Shown here: positions 48,699 to 64,000 of the stretch, piece by piece
How positions within the stretch are numbered: the first letter of the stretch is position 1
Layout of the letters: each line of letters opens with the position of its first letter
Source: Salvia splendens
Taxonomy: Eukaryota; Streptophyta; Magnoliopsida; Lamiales; Lamiaceae
Length of the DNA stretch: 64,000 nt
Direction of reading: 5' to 3'
Assembly: GCF_004379255.2 (NCBI RefSeq)
Contig: NC_056047.1
Span: 15,390,293 to 15,454,292, forward strand
Notes under the pieces: generated by a model
Database searches by the model: none
Seen by the model: the letters and a program-made list of their open reading frames with translations, nothing else
Told to the model about the DNA's origin: nothing
Made by a program: the position numbers and the translations under genes

Positions 48699-49740
48699 AT
48701 ATGCACAGAAGAAAACCATATTATCTGTTGAAGACATCATTTCTTTGATTGGTAATAAGTGTGATGGAGTTTTTGGACAGGTAAACTTCACACACACACA
48801 CACAGAGCTGTTTTTGGAGATGATTTGGACTGTTTTTTTTTCCGTTGACTGATGATTTGAAAAATATGCAAGAATAAGTATGTTGGTGGTGGTGAATTAG
48901 GGAGTGCTGACAGAGACTACAGCAGAATTAGCAGCTTCACTCTCTTTAGCTGCAGCCAGAAGAATTGTGGAGGGTGAAGAATTCATGAGGGGTGGCTTGT
49001 ATGATGGATGGCTTCCTGTTAAGGATATTGATCCTCAACGTCGAATTTTCCACACAATCAAGAAACGGTTGTCGTCGTTGTCGAGCGCCCAACGTTTGGG
49101 TCGGCGACTTGAACGGCAAAAGGGGCGGCTGAGCGCGAGATCAGTCTCATCGGCAGCCTTATGAGAGGTTTCTTGTTTGCTAATCAATTGAGCCAAACGA
49201 ATGATAATTTCATAGATTGATTGACTGAACATTATGGAAGACTCCACACATATTTATAATATGTGTGGATACAAAAAGCTATAATATCTAAACAAAATAA
49301 TAATAATAGAAGATATGGAAGATATGCTAAATAATAGTAATAGAAGACTCGTATCACTTCCTCATCTGTACGTCCTTTACTTGAACTCATGAGCGAAGAA
49401 TTAGACAATCATCGACCCGTTCTTTGTTTCCTTTTTGGTAGCTTTGTTGGGAACTTACTAAAAGGACAAACTTTGGAGCAGGTGATATGGATCTGCCTAT
49501 GCAAGAATGATGTTGTGCAACAAAACTTTGTTAATGGATTGGATTTGGTTCATTGATTTAACTAACTTCAATTGTTAAACTTGGTTGTAGGGTTGAAGAT
49601 GTACTTGATCTACTTTGATCTCTACCGGTCCACTCGTCTGGTGAAGTTCGTTACTGCCTATGGGGACTTCCTCAAGGCGGATGGAGAGGCGACGACTTAT
49701 CTGGTGAATAAGTAGAGGCTGGCAAAGATGAAGGCGAGGT
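48699..49740 (+). pseudogene. Peroxisomal hydroxypyruvate reductase (HPR1) fragments
   Basis: Piece 1 (48699-48780) follows an intron-like TTATTGCAG and has a donor CAG|GTAAAC. It reads KKTILSVEDIISLIGNKCDG and VFGQ, with a 2-bp deletion after ICTE. Piece 2 (48901-49016) reads GVLTETTAELAASLSLAAAR and then EEFMRGGLYDGWLP. After this it diverges into unrelated sequence. Piece 3 (49591-49735) reads LKMYLIYFDLYRSTRL and KFVTAYGDFLKADGE, then jumps to TYLVNK, a TAG and RLAKMK, an internal deletion. HPR1 reduces hydroxypyruvate to glycerate in photorespiration. The NAD-binding loop and catalytic residues are missing, so this is dead. Introns are partly kept, so it is not a processed copy. Confidence 0.85.
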
Positions 49741-50620
49741 GCAATGGTGCGAGAGAAAGCGGATACGAGGGCAATAGTTAGGGAACAACCTATGGAAGAA
49801 CGAATGATGCATCTCTTTAATGGAAAATTCAGACAAATGACAAATGTATAGTTTAGTTTAATTTTGTAGAACAACCTATCTTATTCAGTAACCTATTCTT
49901 TGTTAGGTATACACACGTTCTTTAGTACGTGCTACCACTTCTACTTTATTAAAACAAAGAAGACTAAGGTGTTCTAAATATGGATAAATGACTTCGTTTA
50001 GCAAATTATGTATCGAACACATTTTCTTTATCTGGAAAGCTCTTTCTCCTTTTTATTGAAGGATTTGAAAGATTGTGCATATCATATGCCTTGGGCCTTT
50101 GAGCCCAAGAGAAAATAAATATAGGAAAGCCTGATTCATAGTCTATGCTATGCACCTTCTCATATGGGTTTTTCTAATTGTTTTGCTCCGTTCTTTCCCC
50201 ACATTTTCTAGTCCACAGATATAAATGCACATGCACTACTAATTAGAGTTATATGTAGTAAATAGTTTTGAAATTTACTCATCTTACTAGTTCTGTTGTA
50301 TGCACCTTTCTTACTATCTTTCAATTGTCTTTTATTAATTATTATCATTTTATGGGATATACGATTGTTATTATTGGAATACGATTGTTATTATTGGATA
50401 AAAGTCGTACAATTAGTTAAGGTCTAGTCATTTTTGGTTTTGGGCCAACTTGAGTTTAGTCAAAGTGAGACACGTAGAATCTGGAGGGAGAGTTTTAATT
50501 AAAATAGTCACTTCCTATTAATCAAATTAACAAACATAAGAGGATCCATAAAAACGAACAAGAATAGGAAAAGAGAGATGAGAAAGAATCGTAGCTCCCA
50601 ACAAAACACAACCACCAAAT
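49741..50620. other. Intergenic / upstream of the BYPASS1-like gene
   Basis: No gene recognised. A short duplication (TACGATTGTTATTATTGG twice) lies near 50360-50400. Confidence 0.4.
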
Positions 50621-50634
50621 CCCCCATATATATA
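50621..50634 (+). promoter_or_regulatory. TATA box of the BYPASS1/ROH1-like gene
   Basis: CCCATATATATAGTG lies about 55-65 bases upstream of the ATG at 50686, followed by a GAAGAAGAAGAAAAGG leader. Confidence 0.6.
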
Positions 50635-50685
50635 GTGTATTCCCCTTTAAGGCCAACAGAAGAAGAAGAAAAGGAGACAATCAAG

Positions 50686-50908
50686 ATGCCGACCACCGAC
50701 AACCAAGGGTCCTTCCTGAACCTGATCAGCATCCGGCGCAACCAGGTGACCACCGACCCCGTCCACGACCAAGAACAAGATGACTTCGACCTCTTCCAAA
50801 AGCACATCTCCATCCGCTTCTCCGACCTCCTCTCCCCCCCCCTCCCCTTCCCCTTCCGAGTCCTCCACCCCCCCTCCCCCCCTCCTCTCCATCTCCTGGC
50901 TCCGCAAC

Positions 50909-50940
<32 letters not shown>

Positions 50941-51847
50941 ATTCAAAGCCCTCCTCATCTCCGGCCGCGACCCCTCCTCCCTCTCCAAGCCCCCTCTCGA
51001 CAAACTCATCCCCGACCTCCTCGACCGCCACCTCAAGGCCCTCGACATCTGCAACGCCGTCTCCCACGCCCTCGACCTCCTCCGCCACTGGCACCGCCTA
51101 TCCCTCATCGCCGTCTCCTCCCTACGCCGCCACCCCTTGGGCGAGGGCCAGGTCCGCCGCGCCAGGAAGGCCCTCTCCACCGTCCTCACCTCAATGGCCG
51201 TCGACGATCAGAGCCACGCCTCCGGCGGCGGCTCCTCCTTCCACCGCCGCGCCCCGGTGGCCAAGAACTTCCGCTCTTTATCATGGGCGGTGGCGAGGTC
51301 GTGGTCGGCGGCGAAGCAGGCGCACGCGATGGGGGCGAACCTGGTGGCGCCGCGGGGGGCGGAGGTGACGTCGCTCCCCATGCCGATATACATCATGAGC
51401 AACGTGGTGGTGTTCGTGATGTGGGCGCTGGTGGCGGCGGTGCCGTGCCAGGACAGGGCGGGGCTGGCGACGCACCTGCCCGTGCCGAAGCAGCTGACGT
51501 GGGCGCAGCCGATGAGCAGCCTGGTGGAGAAGATCGGGGAGGATTGGAAGAAGAAGGAGAAGAAGGGAGGGGCGGGCTTGCTGGAGGAGATACAGAGGAT
51601 GGAGAGGGTGGCGCAGTGGCTTGTTGATTTGGCGGATTCGTTTATGTTCCCCTTGGATGAGGATAAGGCGGTGGAGCTGGCGGCGCAGGTGGCCGAGCTG
51701 GAGGAGATATGCGCCAAGATGGAGGAGGGGCTGCTGCCGCTGCAGCAGCAAGTTAGGGAGGTGTTTCATAAGATGGTCAGGAGTAGAGCTGATGTGCTTG
51801 AAGTTCTTGATCAAGCTGGCAAATCATCCATACCAGTTCCTTACTAA
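50686..51847 (+). CDS. BYPASS1/ROH1-like protein (DUF793) with an apparent frameshift
   Basis: Intronless and very GC-rich. The first frame reads MPTTDNQGSFLNLISIRRNQ to FQKHISIRFSDLLSPP. The rest of the family sequence (LSISWLRNLLDAFLCCEAEF, KPPLDKLIPDLLDRHLKALD, PLGEGQVRRARKAL, then MSNVVVFVMWALVAAVPCQD) lies in the next frame to 51847. The switch falls at a run of nine C at 50834-50842; one C fewer would give a single 386-residue frame. Both halves are well conserved, which suggests a sequencing error or a very recent mutation. The family includes Arabidopsis BPS1, which prevents a root-derived arrest signal, and ROH1, which binds the exocyst subunit Exo70. A hydrophobic segment (VVVFVMWALVAAVPC) could be a membrane segment. 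Confidence 0.85.
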
Positions 51848-51849
51848 TC

Positions 51850-52694
51850 TTTTTTTTCATGAAAGCATAAGATGTTAGTTAGTTATTTTGTATACATTTT
51901 TGTTTTGTTATACTTGTCTGATTGAGTTTTCAAGAAGAAGAAAATATAACATTGTAGTTTAGAGTTTAATTAAGATGTTCCTATGATATTGTATTGGCCT
52001 GCATCTTGCATGCCTTTAGCAGTGTGGAAAAGTTATAACCAAATTGATTGTGATCCAGTTTCTGCAAGATTAGTTTTTATCGTTTTGATATTATTATCCT
52101 GGAGAAGCTAAAGATATGATGCTGAAGTTATATAATTCAGGGTTTCAGGTCATGCATGGCTATTTATGTTATACTTACTATACACCATTAATTAATCATG
52201 CAGATGAATTCTCAATACTAAAACTGATTATGCAGAAATATGATATGTATATTGTGAGATAGTAATAATTAACTTTGGAATAATTCTAGAGGTAGGCTGA
52301 TTCAAGGAGAACTGGTCTTGACTGATATACTAATGAAGGTTGTCGTTTCCATAAACAGTTAATAATAAATCTGAGGATTCGAGAGTGATGAGAGACCTCT
52401 CATTTTTATGCGTATGGGGTTAGTGGTTAATCTGGGCCTGGGGGCATAATATTAAATTAAGCATATGTGGGTAATTTTATGGAAATAAACATTTTCGTTC
52501 AAAAGAGTACAAACATACCTGAAATGATGTTATGGCTTAATATAGAGTTTGCAAATGTGTATAATTTTGTATAGATGGAACTCACATATTATAGTAACAT
52601 CTCATGATAAGAGTTCTATTTGGTTTGAGCACATTTTTAGAAATATAAAAAAAAGTGGATTAGATAAATTAGTGAAATGTGAGTCCCACTTATA
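51850..52694. other. 3' flank of the BYPASS1-like gene / intergenic
   Basis: AT-rich, no gene recognised. Confidence 0.4.
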
Positions 52695-52696
52695 TA

Positions 52697-52940
52697 CTCC
52701 CTCAGTCCCACATAATTTGGGACACTTTGACCAGGCACGGGTTTTAAGAAATATAATGAAAAGTGAGTTGAAAAAGTTAGTGGAATGTGAGTCCTATTTT
52801 TATATATTAGTTTTATAATTAAATGTGAGTAGGAATGGAATGTGGGGTCCACTACCAAAAATGGTAAAAGTGAAATGAGTCAAATTATGTGGGACGACCC
52901 AAAATGGAAAACTGGGTCAAATTATGTGGGACGGATGGAG
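52697..52940. mobile_element. Stowaway MITE (244 bp)
   Basis: Ends CTCCCTCAGTCCCACATAAT and the complement of ATTATGTGGGACGGATGGAG are flanked by TA. It belongs to the same subfamily as 53512-53797 and the nested copy at 16369. Confidence 0.88.
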
Positions 52941-52942
52941 TA

Positions 52943-53511
52943 TTAATTTTATAATAAAATATGAATGGAATATGTTAGTGAAATGTGGAGCTTACTTACT
53001 ATTTATGGTAAAAATGAAATATGACTCTTATTATGAACAAATAGAAATGACAAAATATGATTCTTATTGTGGGACAAAATGAGTATATAATATCTCCCTC
53101 ACTCCATCCACCAAAAATAAGTCTCATAAGTAGACCTCACAGATTTTAATGATAAATTAGTAAAATAAAATATCGATTGAAAAAGACGATAAAATTAATA
53201 ATTGTTGGCGGATCAAGTAACAATTATCTCGTCTCCACTTCTTTTTCGGCTGCTGCGCATCCATCTGATACCAATGGCATCTTCTGGCTCGCTCATCTAA
53301 TACCAAATGTTACAATAATTTTTTTTCTGCATCCGCCACTACACTAAACATATATAGTTTCTTGGTATTTGTCAATCATAAACACAAAGTCGATTAATCT
53401 CAGCACTTGTAGAGACTTCCATTGTTTTGCTAAATTTTGTTTGTCTTCAATCTTTTGCATGCAAATCCGAAGTATTACTATTAGATATAATTAATAATGA
53501 ATAAATATCTA
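52943..53511. other. Intergenic between two Stowaways
   Basis: A partial Stowaway-like end (CTCCCTCACTCCATCC near 53093) is visible. No gene recognised. Confidence 0.4.
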
Positions 53512-53797
53512 CTCCCTCCGTCCCACATAATTTGACCCAGTTTTCCATTTTGGACCGTCCCACATAATTTGACTCATTTCACTTTTACCATTTTTTTTAG
53601 TGGACCCCACATTCCACTAACTCATTCCTACTCACATTTAATTATAAAACTAATATATAAAAGTAGGACTCACGCTCCACTAACTTTTTCAACTCATTTT
53701 TCATCACATTCCACTAACTTTTTCAACTCATTTTTCATTACATTTCTTAAAATGCATGCCCGATCAAAGTGTCCCAAATTATGTTGGACGGAGGGAG
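53512..53797. mobile_element. Stowaway MITE (286 bp)
   Basis: Ends CTCCCTCCGTCCCACATAAT and the complement of ATTATGTTGGACGGAGGGAG are flanked by TA. An internal segment with CCACTAACTTTTTCAACTCA is duplicated in tandem. Confidence 0.9.
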
Positions 53798-54105
53798 TAA
53801 TTTTTAAAATGATAACTCAATGAAAGTGATTAGTCTATAATAAATCGCGCTCAAATGATATATGGACAAGTGGATTATTATTAAGAAGAAAAGTCCAAAG
53901 TATAAGGGCGGCCCATCCCATCTCACCGGAAAAAGTTTCAGACGTCCCTTTCACTCCGCCAATCGCCGCCGCACACGCGCGCAGTAAACCCACGGCTCTA
54001 GAATCTTTGGAAGAGCCACTCTACTATTACATTAATGATCACTCCAATTATCCCTAATTATTATATTCTCAAGGATATACAAAACCTCATCATCTCTGCA
54101 TCCCA

Positions 54106-59765
<5,660 letters not shown>

Positions 59766-60508
59766 TTTGTTTCTTGCATAGACATGTAGATGGCTGTATG
59801 CAACCTCAACTTTACCTCTTCTTCTAAGTTCTAACGGTTTACAGCCTCGTCCATAGTATGGCTGATAATTGAGTCGAATGTAGAATTTTCCCAATAAAAA
59901 GTTTTACACTCTTCTAAAAGAGAAAATAAAAGAAATAAGTGCTTTATTTATTTTGGTGGTTTATCCTAAATTTTTGGGTATGCGTTTTAATTTAATAAAT
60001 TGTTGAGAGAAAGAGAAGGGCACTTTGCGAAGTTTCGAGTCTCTGAACGTCAATTATATCTTAGTCTGTCCCTTTTTTATATATATATATAAACTCTTAT
60101 TTCTTTTTCAATAAGAAAGATAACATTTTGGACTTGTCTTTATAAATTTTTAGTATAAATTTTTAACCAAGATCGCACTGATTCAATATTGATGATATTC
60201 ATATCATTTGTTCACATGAATAATTCTTTCATTTTTATGAAAAATATTTGATTAATCAAAATTTCAATATTAATGAAACTGTACATAGGAATTTTATGGA
60301 TAAATAAAAAAATATGGAGTAAGATATTTTGTTACCGTAAAGCAGTATATGAATATATAATAATGAAGATGAGTGCATTACCAACCTTGTCATAAGCATT
60401 TTCATTTGTAAATCAATTTAATTATAAACTACAACAATTATAATTTTTACGAGAAAATTAAAGCGCGCGCACTTTTCATTAAACAAACAGCTAAAACCCG
60501 CAAAGATA
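59766..60508. other. 3' flank of MDHAR / intergenic
   Basis: Contains the MDHAR 3' UTR (an AATAAAA signal near 59893). No further gene recognised. Confidence 0.45.
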
Positions 60509-60526
60509 ATACTATTATAATTACTC

Positions 60527-60701
60527 ATCCAAGCCCCTTGGCCTAGCGGTAAAGGGTGCTGGATACTGCATCCATCCTGAAGGTCTCGAGTTCGAACCCT
60601 GGGTGGCATAATTTGTTTTTCTTCCTTGTTATAGGAGTTGATTTGTAATTTCCTCCTTCATATATATGATATAAATATAAGTTAATTTTTTTTTTAAAAA
60701 A
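60527..60701 (+). mobile_element. tRNA-derived SINE (175 bp)
   Basis: A polymerase III box A TGGCCTAGCGG (60539-60549) and box B AGTTCGAACCC (60589-60599) are correctly ordered. The element ends in a T-run and A-run. It is flanked by an 18-bp duplication with one mismatch (ATACTATTATAATTACTC at 60509-60526 and 60702-60719), as left by LINE machinery. It does not fold as a complete tRNA. The minus-strand frame across it (beginning MPPRVRTRDLQDG) is an artefact. Confidence 0.85.
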
Positions 60702-60719
60702 ATACTATTATTATTACTC

Positions 60720-62193
60720 CTATATCAAAAGATTGGAGGGTACGTAGCTTTCATTTATTAATCTATTTACTCTTTTTTTTTCTTCCATATATTGGTTAGC
60801 AAAAATTATTTCATACGTGAAGTTAAAAAAAGCTACGTTTTGTTCAAAATATTGACTGCATTATGAATCATTCTTTATGACGAGAATGTTTTATTTGTAT
60901 TATGGAGTATTAGTCCAATCCAAAATTTGTCTCAATATTTCAAATACCATTCAAATTAATTATTCATACACGTAGCTAACAACGTTGATTTTTTAATACG
61001 GCTGTAGACTAGCAGTTGACTAATAGCATTGACTCCATCGTTGCCATTTATTAGAAAAAATTGTTTAAATTAAGCATGATCTTTAAGGACTGTTTTAACT
61101 TTAAGTTATAACACAGATAATTCCGTATTGAATTTCAAACTTCACATATTACTGCAATTCCAATTCAAGTTTTAAATGGTTGTAATTTAGTAAATTAGAG
61201 TCTTTATATATTTCTTAACATGTGATTGGAGTTGAGATTTTAAGAGCCATTAATGTTGACACTATGAAACTCCAATTGGCTGTCTATGTTGTTCTCTCAG
61301 ATTGTCATTGTCGAACATTGAACTTAATACTTGCGTAATTAAGTCGGAAGTCAGTTCATGTATTGGTGGTAGATTTTCAGATTAATTGAATGTCATTTCA
61401 CATCCACCTATAAAATCAATACTCATATTAAAGTTTTTATTGCATGTTGTTATGAGGAGTGAATGTTTTTAAAGGTAATTGATGAAAATAAATTCTAAAT
61501 TTCAAAAAATTGTCCCCATGATTTGGTAGACATGTTAAAACGCTGAAAAGGTATATATAGTGTATACACAAATACAAAATGAAAACTAAGCACTATTTAT
61601 ATTAGCCGAAATAACTAATACTCGTTTCTTTTTCATGATATATATAAATAGTTTCATAAAAATGAACTAGATTGATTTGCCCACCGTGCAATGCACGGCA
61701 ATAATTAAATCATGAAACGTAAAATATTGCAATTTTTCAATACAATTAACAAAATAAAGGTTTTGTGAGCATGTTTGAGTGTACATGTGGATTCAAAAAT
61801 AGATTAAAAAAATGATATGTACTGCACATTTATAGTATTTATTAATTATACGTTAACTTACATAATTAAATATATGAGGGAACCTTGTCTTTTTTTGAAA
61901 AAAAAAATAATGTAGGATTTTATTCTATTTACAAAATTATCATTCAAAGCAATTTACAATTAATTGCACATCCAAAACTCTCTTTATAATCCATCCCTTT
62001 TCTAAAATAAAATCACTCAATTTTAAGAAGTTTTTCTCTCTATGAGTTGTAATTCTTTCTTATATTTTATTAATTTTACATTAAAATTCGTACTTATTTT
62101 AAAAATTTATACTTTTAGAAAATGGAGGGAGTGGATGGCCTTTTTATTAATCATGAGCGGCCATAGTATTACTAATGCTACAGTATACATAAA
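60720..62193. other. Intergenic region
   Basis: AT-rich, no gene or element recognised. Confidence 0.4.
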
Positions 62194-62884
62194 GGCCATG
62201 TTTGGTTGACGGGAAAGTAAAGTTGACAAGGAAAATAATTCCTGGGAAAATGAATCTTGAAAATATGATTCCTAATAATATTCTTTACTATCCTATGTTT
62301 GGAAAATATCAGGATTTTAAATTTTATACTATTTGATTTAAACACCAAACTAAAAATATACTCCTACTTATTACTATTTTTATTTATAAAAAAGAATAAT
62401 AACATAAAATTTTTAATAAATTATTAATTACAAATGATAATAATTATATTGTTATATTTATTATTAGTTTAAATATGCACTATCCATCTTAATATATAAT
62501 AATATAATTGTAATTATAGTTACGTGGAGTATTATAATCATAAATGATTATAATAATAAATATGATTATTATAATTATAATTATAATATTTACGGATAAT
62601 ATAATTGAATAAATTTTATAATTTAAAATTTCACTACAAATTTATTGATTAATTATTAATTTATAAAATAATTATTATTAATTATTATCATATAATTTGT
62701 ACTATTTTATAGTTATATTTTAGTTATTTATTAAATTATTAATTATTATTATGATAATTACAAATATATATAAATATTATAATAATATAGTTATGATTAG
62801 GATAATATTAATTATAGTTATTTATTATACCTAAACTAAGTATGATTTATAATTTTATGTCATTTTTAATATATTGTAGTAGTA

Positions 62885-62939
<55 letters not shown>

Positions 62940-63175
62940 TTGTAATAATAAAACTATACTTATATTGCATTAAATATGTAAGAATCCTAAAACATGGAAA
63001 AAGAATAACTAAGAAAACTTAGGATTCAGAATCCTGGAAAGTTGTACTAACTTTCCATGTTCTTGGATTCTGATTACTTTCCGAGTTTGATTAAAAACCG
63101 AAACAAATACAAGAATTTAAAATTTAAGGAATCAGATTACTTTTCCAGACAAAATCCTGGCAATCAAACATGGCC
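62194..63175. mobile_element. MITE with GGCCATGTTTGGTTG ends (982 bp)
   Basis: Inverted ends GGCCATGTTTGGTTG and CAATCAAACATGGCC match at 14 of 15 positions. AAA lies on both sides, which could be a 3-bp duplication but is weak evidence in AT-rich DNA. The interior is AT-rich with a TAA microsatellite (about 62878-62937). The same family as 21328-22380, but this copy has both ends. The superfamily (Harbinger-like?) is uncertain. Confidence 0.75.
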
Positions 63176-63359
63176 AAAGGACTACTGTAAAATACAAATT
63201 ATTGGACTTTTAATAGTACATTTAATTTTCAACGATAATGAAACCACTGAGAAACCAAATTCCTTGTTTCAGACGAGTGAATTTATTGGCTCTTTGATTA
63301 ATTGCCTTAGCCTAAGTTTGAATTTAACTTATTGTATTAATGTGTAATGACTTCTTCCA

Positions 63360-63570
63360 CTCTCCTTCTTGGCGAGCGCACCGGCTAGCCGGTTCTTGGC
63401 GCTCACCGGTCCGCTCGCCGAACCATTGCAGCCGGCGAGCGCCAAATCGGCGAAAAAAAACGGCGAGCGCACGCCGATTCCCGAGTGCTCGGCGATGCGC
63501 TCGCCGATCTCCTGGCCGCCATTGCAGGCTCCAGATTGGCGAGCAATCGGCGAGCGAGATTTTTTTTATT
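63360..63570. repeat. GC-rich block of CGCTCGCCG words, Harbinger 5' region
   Basis: GGCGAGCG/CGCTCGCC occurs many times in both orientations, with CCATTGCA words. It resembles, with a different core word, the GC-rich subterminal blocks of the elements at 571-2271 and 14045-14736. A TATA-like ACTATATATACG near 63583-63594 lies about 90 bases before the transposase ATG. Confidence 0.6.
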
Positions 63571-63681
63571 TAATTTTCGAAACACTATATATACGCGATA
63601 TGCACCTCACTTTCATTTGCACCACTTGTTTTAACGAGTTTTCTCTCTATCTTAACTTATGTACAAGATCAACAACGCGAA

Positions 63682-64000
63682 ATGAGTTGCGCGGGTGGTA
63701 GTAGTGGTGGTAGTAGTGGTAGTGGTGGGGATGCTGAGAAGTTCGAACGGCGTTTGAACGAACAGTTGGAGGCCTATACGTCCCGAGAGATCGACCGGCT
63801 GATACAACGGGCTTTGCAGCCGGCGGTACCTCGACCTCGACCCGTTGTCCACCGCCGAGGAGTGATTGATCGGGATCACGTTGCTGCACATCAGCGGATA
63901 TTTGACGACTACTTCGCACTGGAGCCGCGGTTTAACGCCGACATTTTCAGACGGCGTTTTAGGATGAGCAGGGCCCTGTTTATGTGTATTGTTGACGCTT
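63682..64000 (+). CDS. PIF/Harbinger transposase (ALP1-like), 5' part, cut by window end
   Basis: The frame opens with MSCAGGSSGGSSGSGGDAEK and continues to HQRIFDDYFALEPRFNADIF then RRRFRMSRALFMCIVDA at the window edge. The DDYFA...FRRRFRM(S/R)R.LF..IV pattern is the conserved N-terminal region of plant Harbinger transposases. The catalytic DDE domain lies beyond the window. The frame is open over the 106 codons seen, so this may be an autonomous element. Harbinger elements also need a Myb-like partner protein (known), not seen here. Confidence 0.82.
   Translation, partial: MSCAGGSSGGSSGSGGDAEKFERRLNEQLEAYTSREIDRLIQRALQPAVPRPRPVVHRRGVIDRDHVAAHQRIFDDYFALEPRFNADIFRRRFRMSRALFMCIVDA

Noticed and set aside
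53190..53340. GC-richer stretch with duplicated CATCTGATACC/CATCTAATACC words between Stowaways
   Set aside because: No frame or element end could be defined.
60418..60609. Minus-strand frame MPPRVRTRDLQDG
   Set aside because: It is the reverse of the SINE with its polymerase III boxes.

Overview
This is nuclear DNA of a flowering plant, almost certainly a eudicot. Genes have many short GT-AG introns and AT-rich intergenic DNA, and the protein families are plant-specific (SPIRAL1-like, MYB26-type R2R3-MYB, group B MAP kinase, BYPASS1/ROH1-like, plastid/mitochondrial monodehydroascorbate reductase). The transposons (Copia, L1-type LINE, Stowaway, Tourist/Harbinger, hAT, MULE, SINE) are those of a mid-sized plant genome. 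I cannot name the species; an asterid is only a guess.

Layout. 0-4 kb: a Harbinger-type element (571-2271) carrying a 12-unit 75-bp tandem array, then a small MULE MITE. 4.3-6.3 kb: two small plant genes. 7.2-9.5 kb: a hAT element with a Harbinger element nested in it. 9.7-10.4 kb: relics of an aluminium-activated malate transporter gene. 10.5-14.7 kb: MITEs in intergenic DNA. 15.1-15.5 kb: a SPIRAL1-like gene. 16.1-16.8 kb: hAT with a nested Stowaway. 18.5-20.1 kb: a six-exon MAP kinase (minus) with a hAT inserted just upstream. 22.4 kb: an initiator-tRNA-like gene with an altered anticodon. 23.4-24.9 kb: a three-exon MYB26-like gene (minus). 27.9-32.7 kb: a gag-less Copia element with nearly identical LTRs. 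34.7-43.4 kb: an L1-type LINE tail split by a full-length Copia element (35109-42266) with an intact 1471-residue polyprotein. 44.2-47.8 kb: a MULE with a broken FAR1-type transposase. 48.7-49.7 kb: fragments of a hydroxypyruvate reductase gene. 50.7-51.8 kb: a BYPASS1/ROH1-like gene with an apparent one-base frameshift. 54.1-59.8 kb: an intact MDHAR gene whose introns all keep phase. 60.5 kb: a tRNA-derived SINE. 62.2-63.2 kb: a MITE. 63.7 kb to the end: the start of a Harbinger transposase.

Host genes here are independent units: there is no operon or gene cluster, and functions range over signalling (MAPK), anther wall development (MYB26), microtubules (SPIRAL1-like) and ascorbate recycling (MDHAR).

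Most notable observations. (1) Two Copia elements lack a tRNA-type TGG primer-binding site after the 5' LTR. Each instead carries a 14-nt sequence perfectly complementary to a site in its own R/U5, and the two elements differ at one position with the change matched on both sides, which suggests self-priming or a conserved RNA pairing. (2) snRNA-type promoter modules (USE plus TATA at exactly 34 bp) recur in unrelated transposons: 12 times in one tandem array and as an outward-facing pair in a hAT element. (3) An initiator-like tRNA has anticodon UAU instead of CAU. (4) The MDHAR gene appears to have two in-frame starts separated by an intron, as expected for dual targeting.
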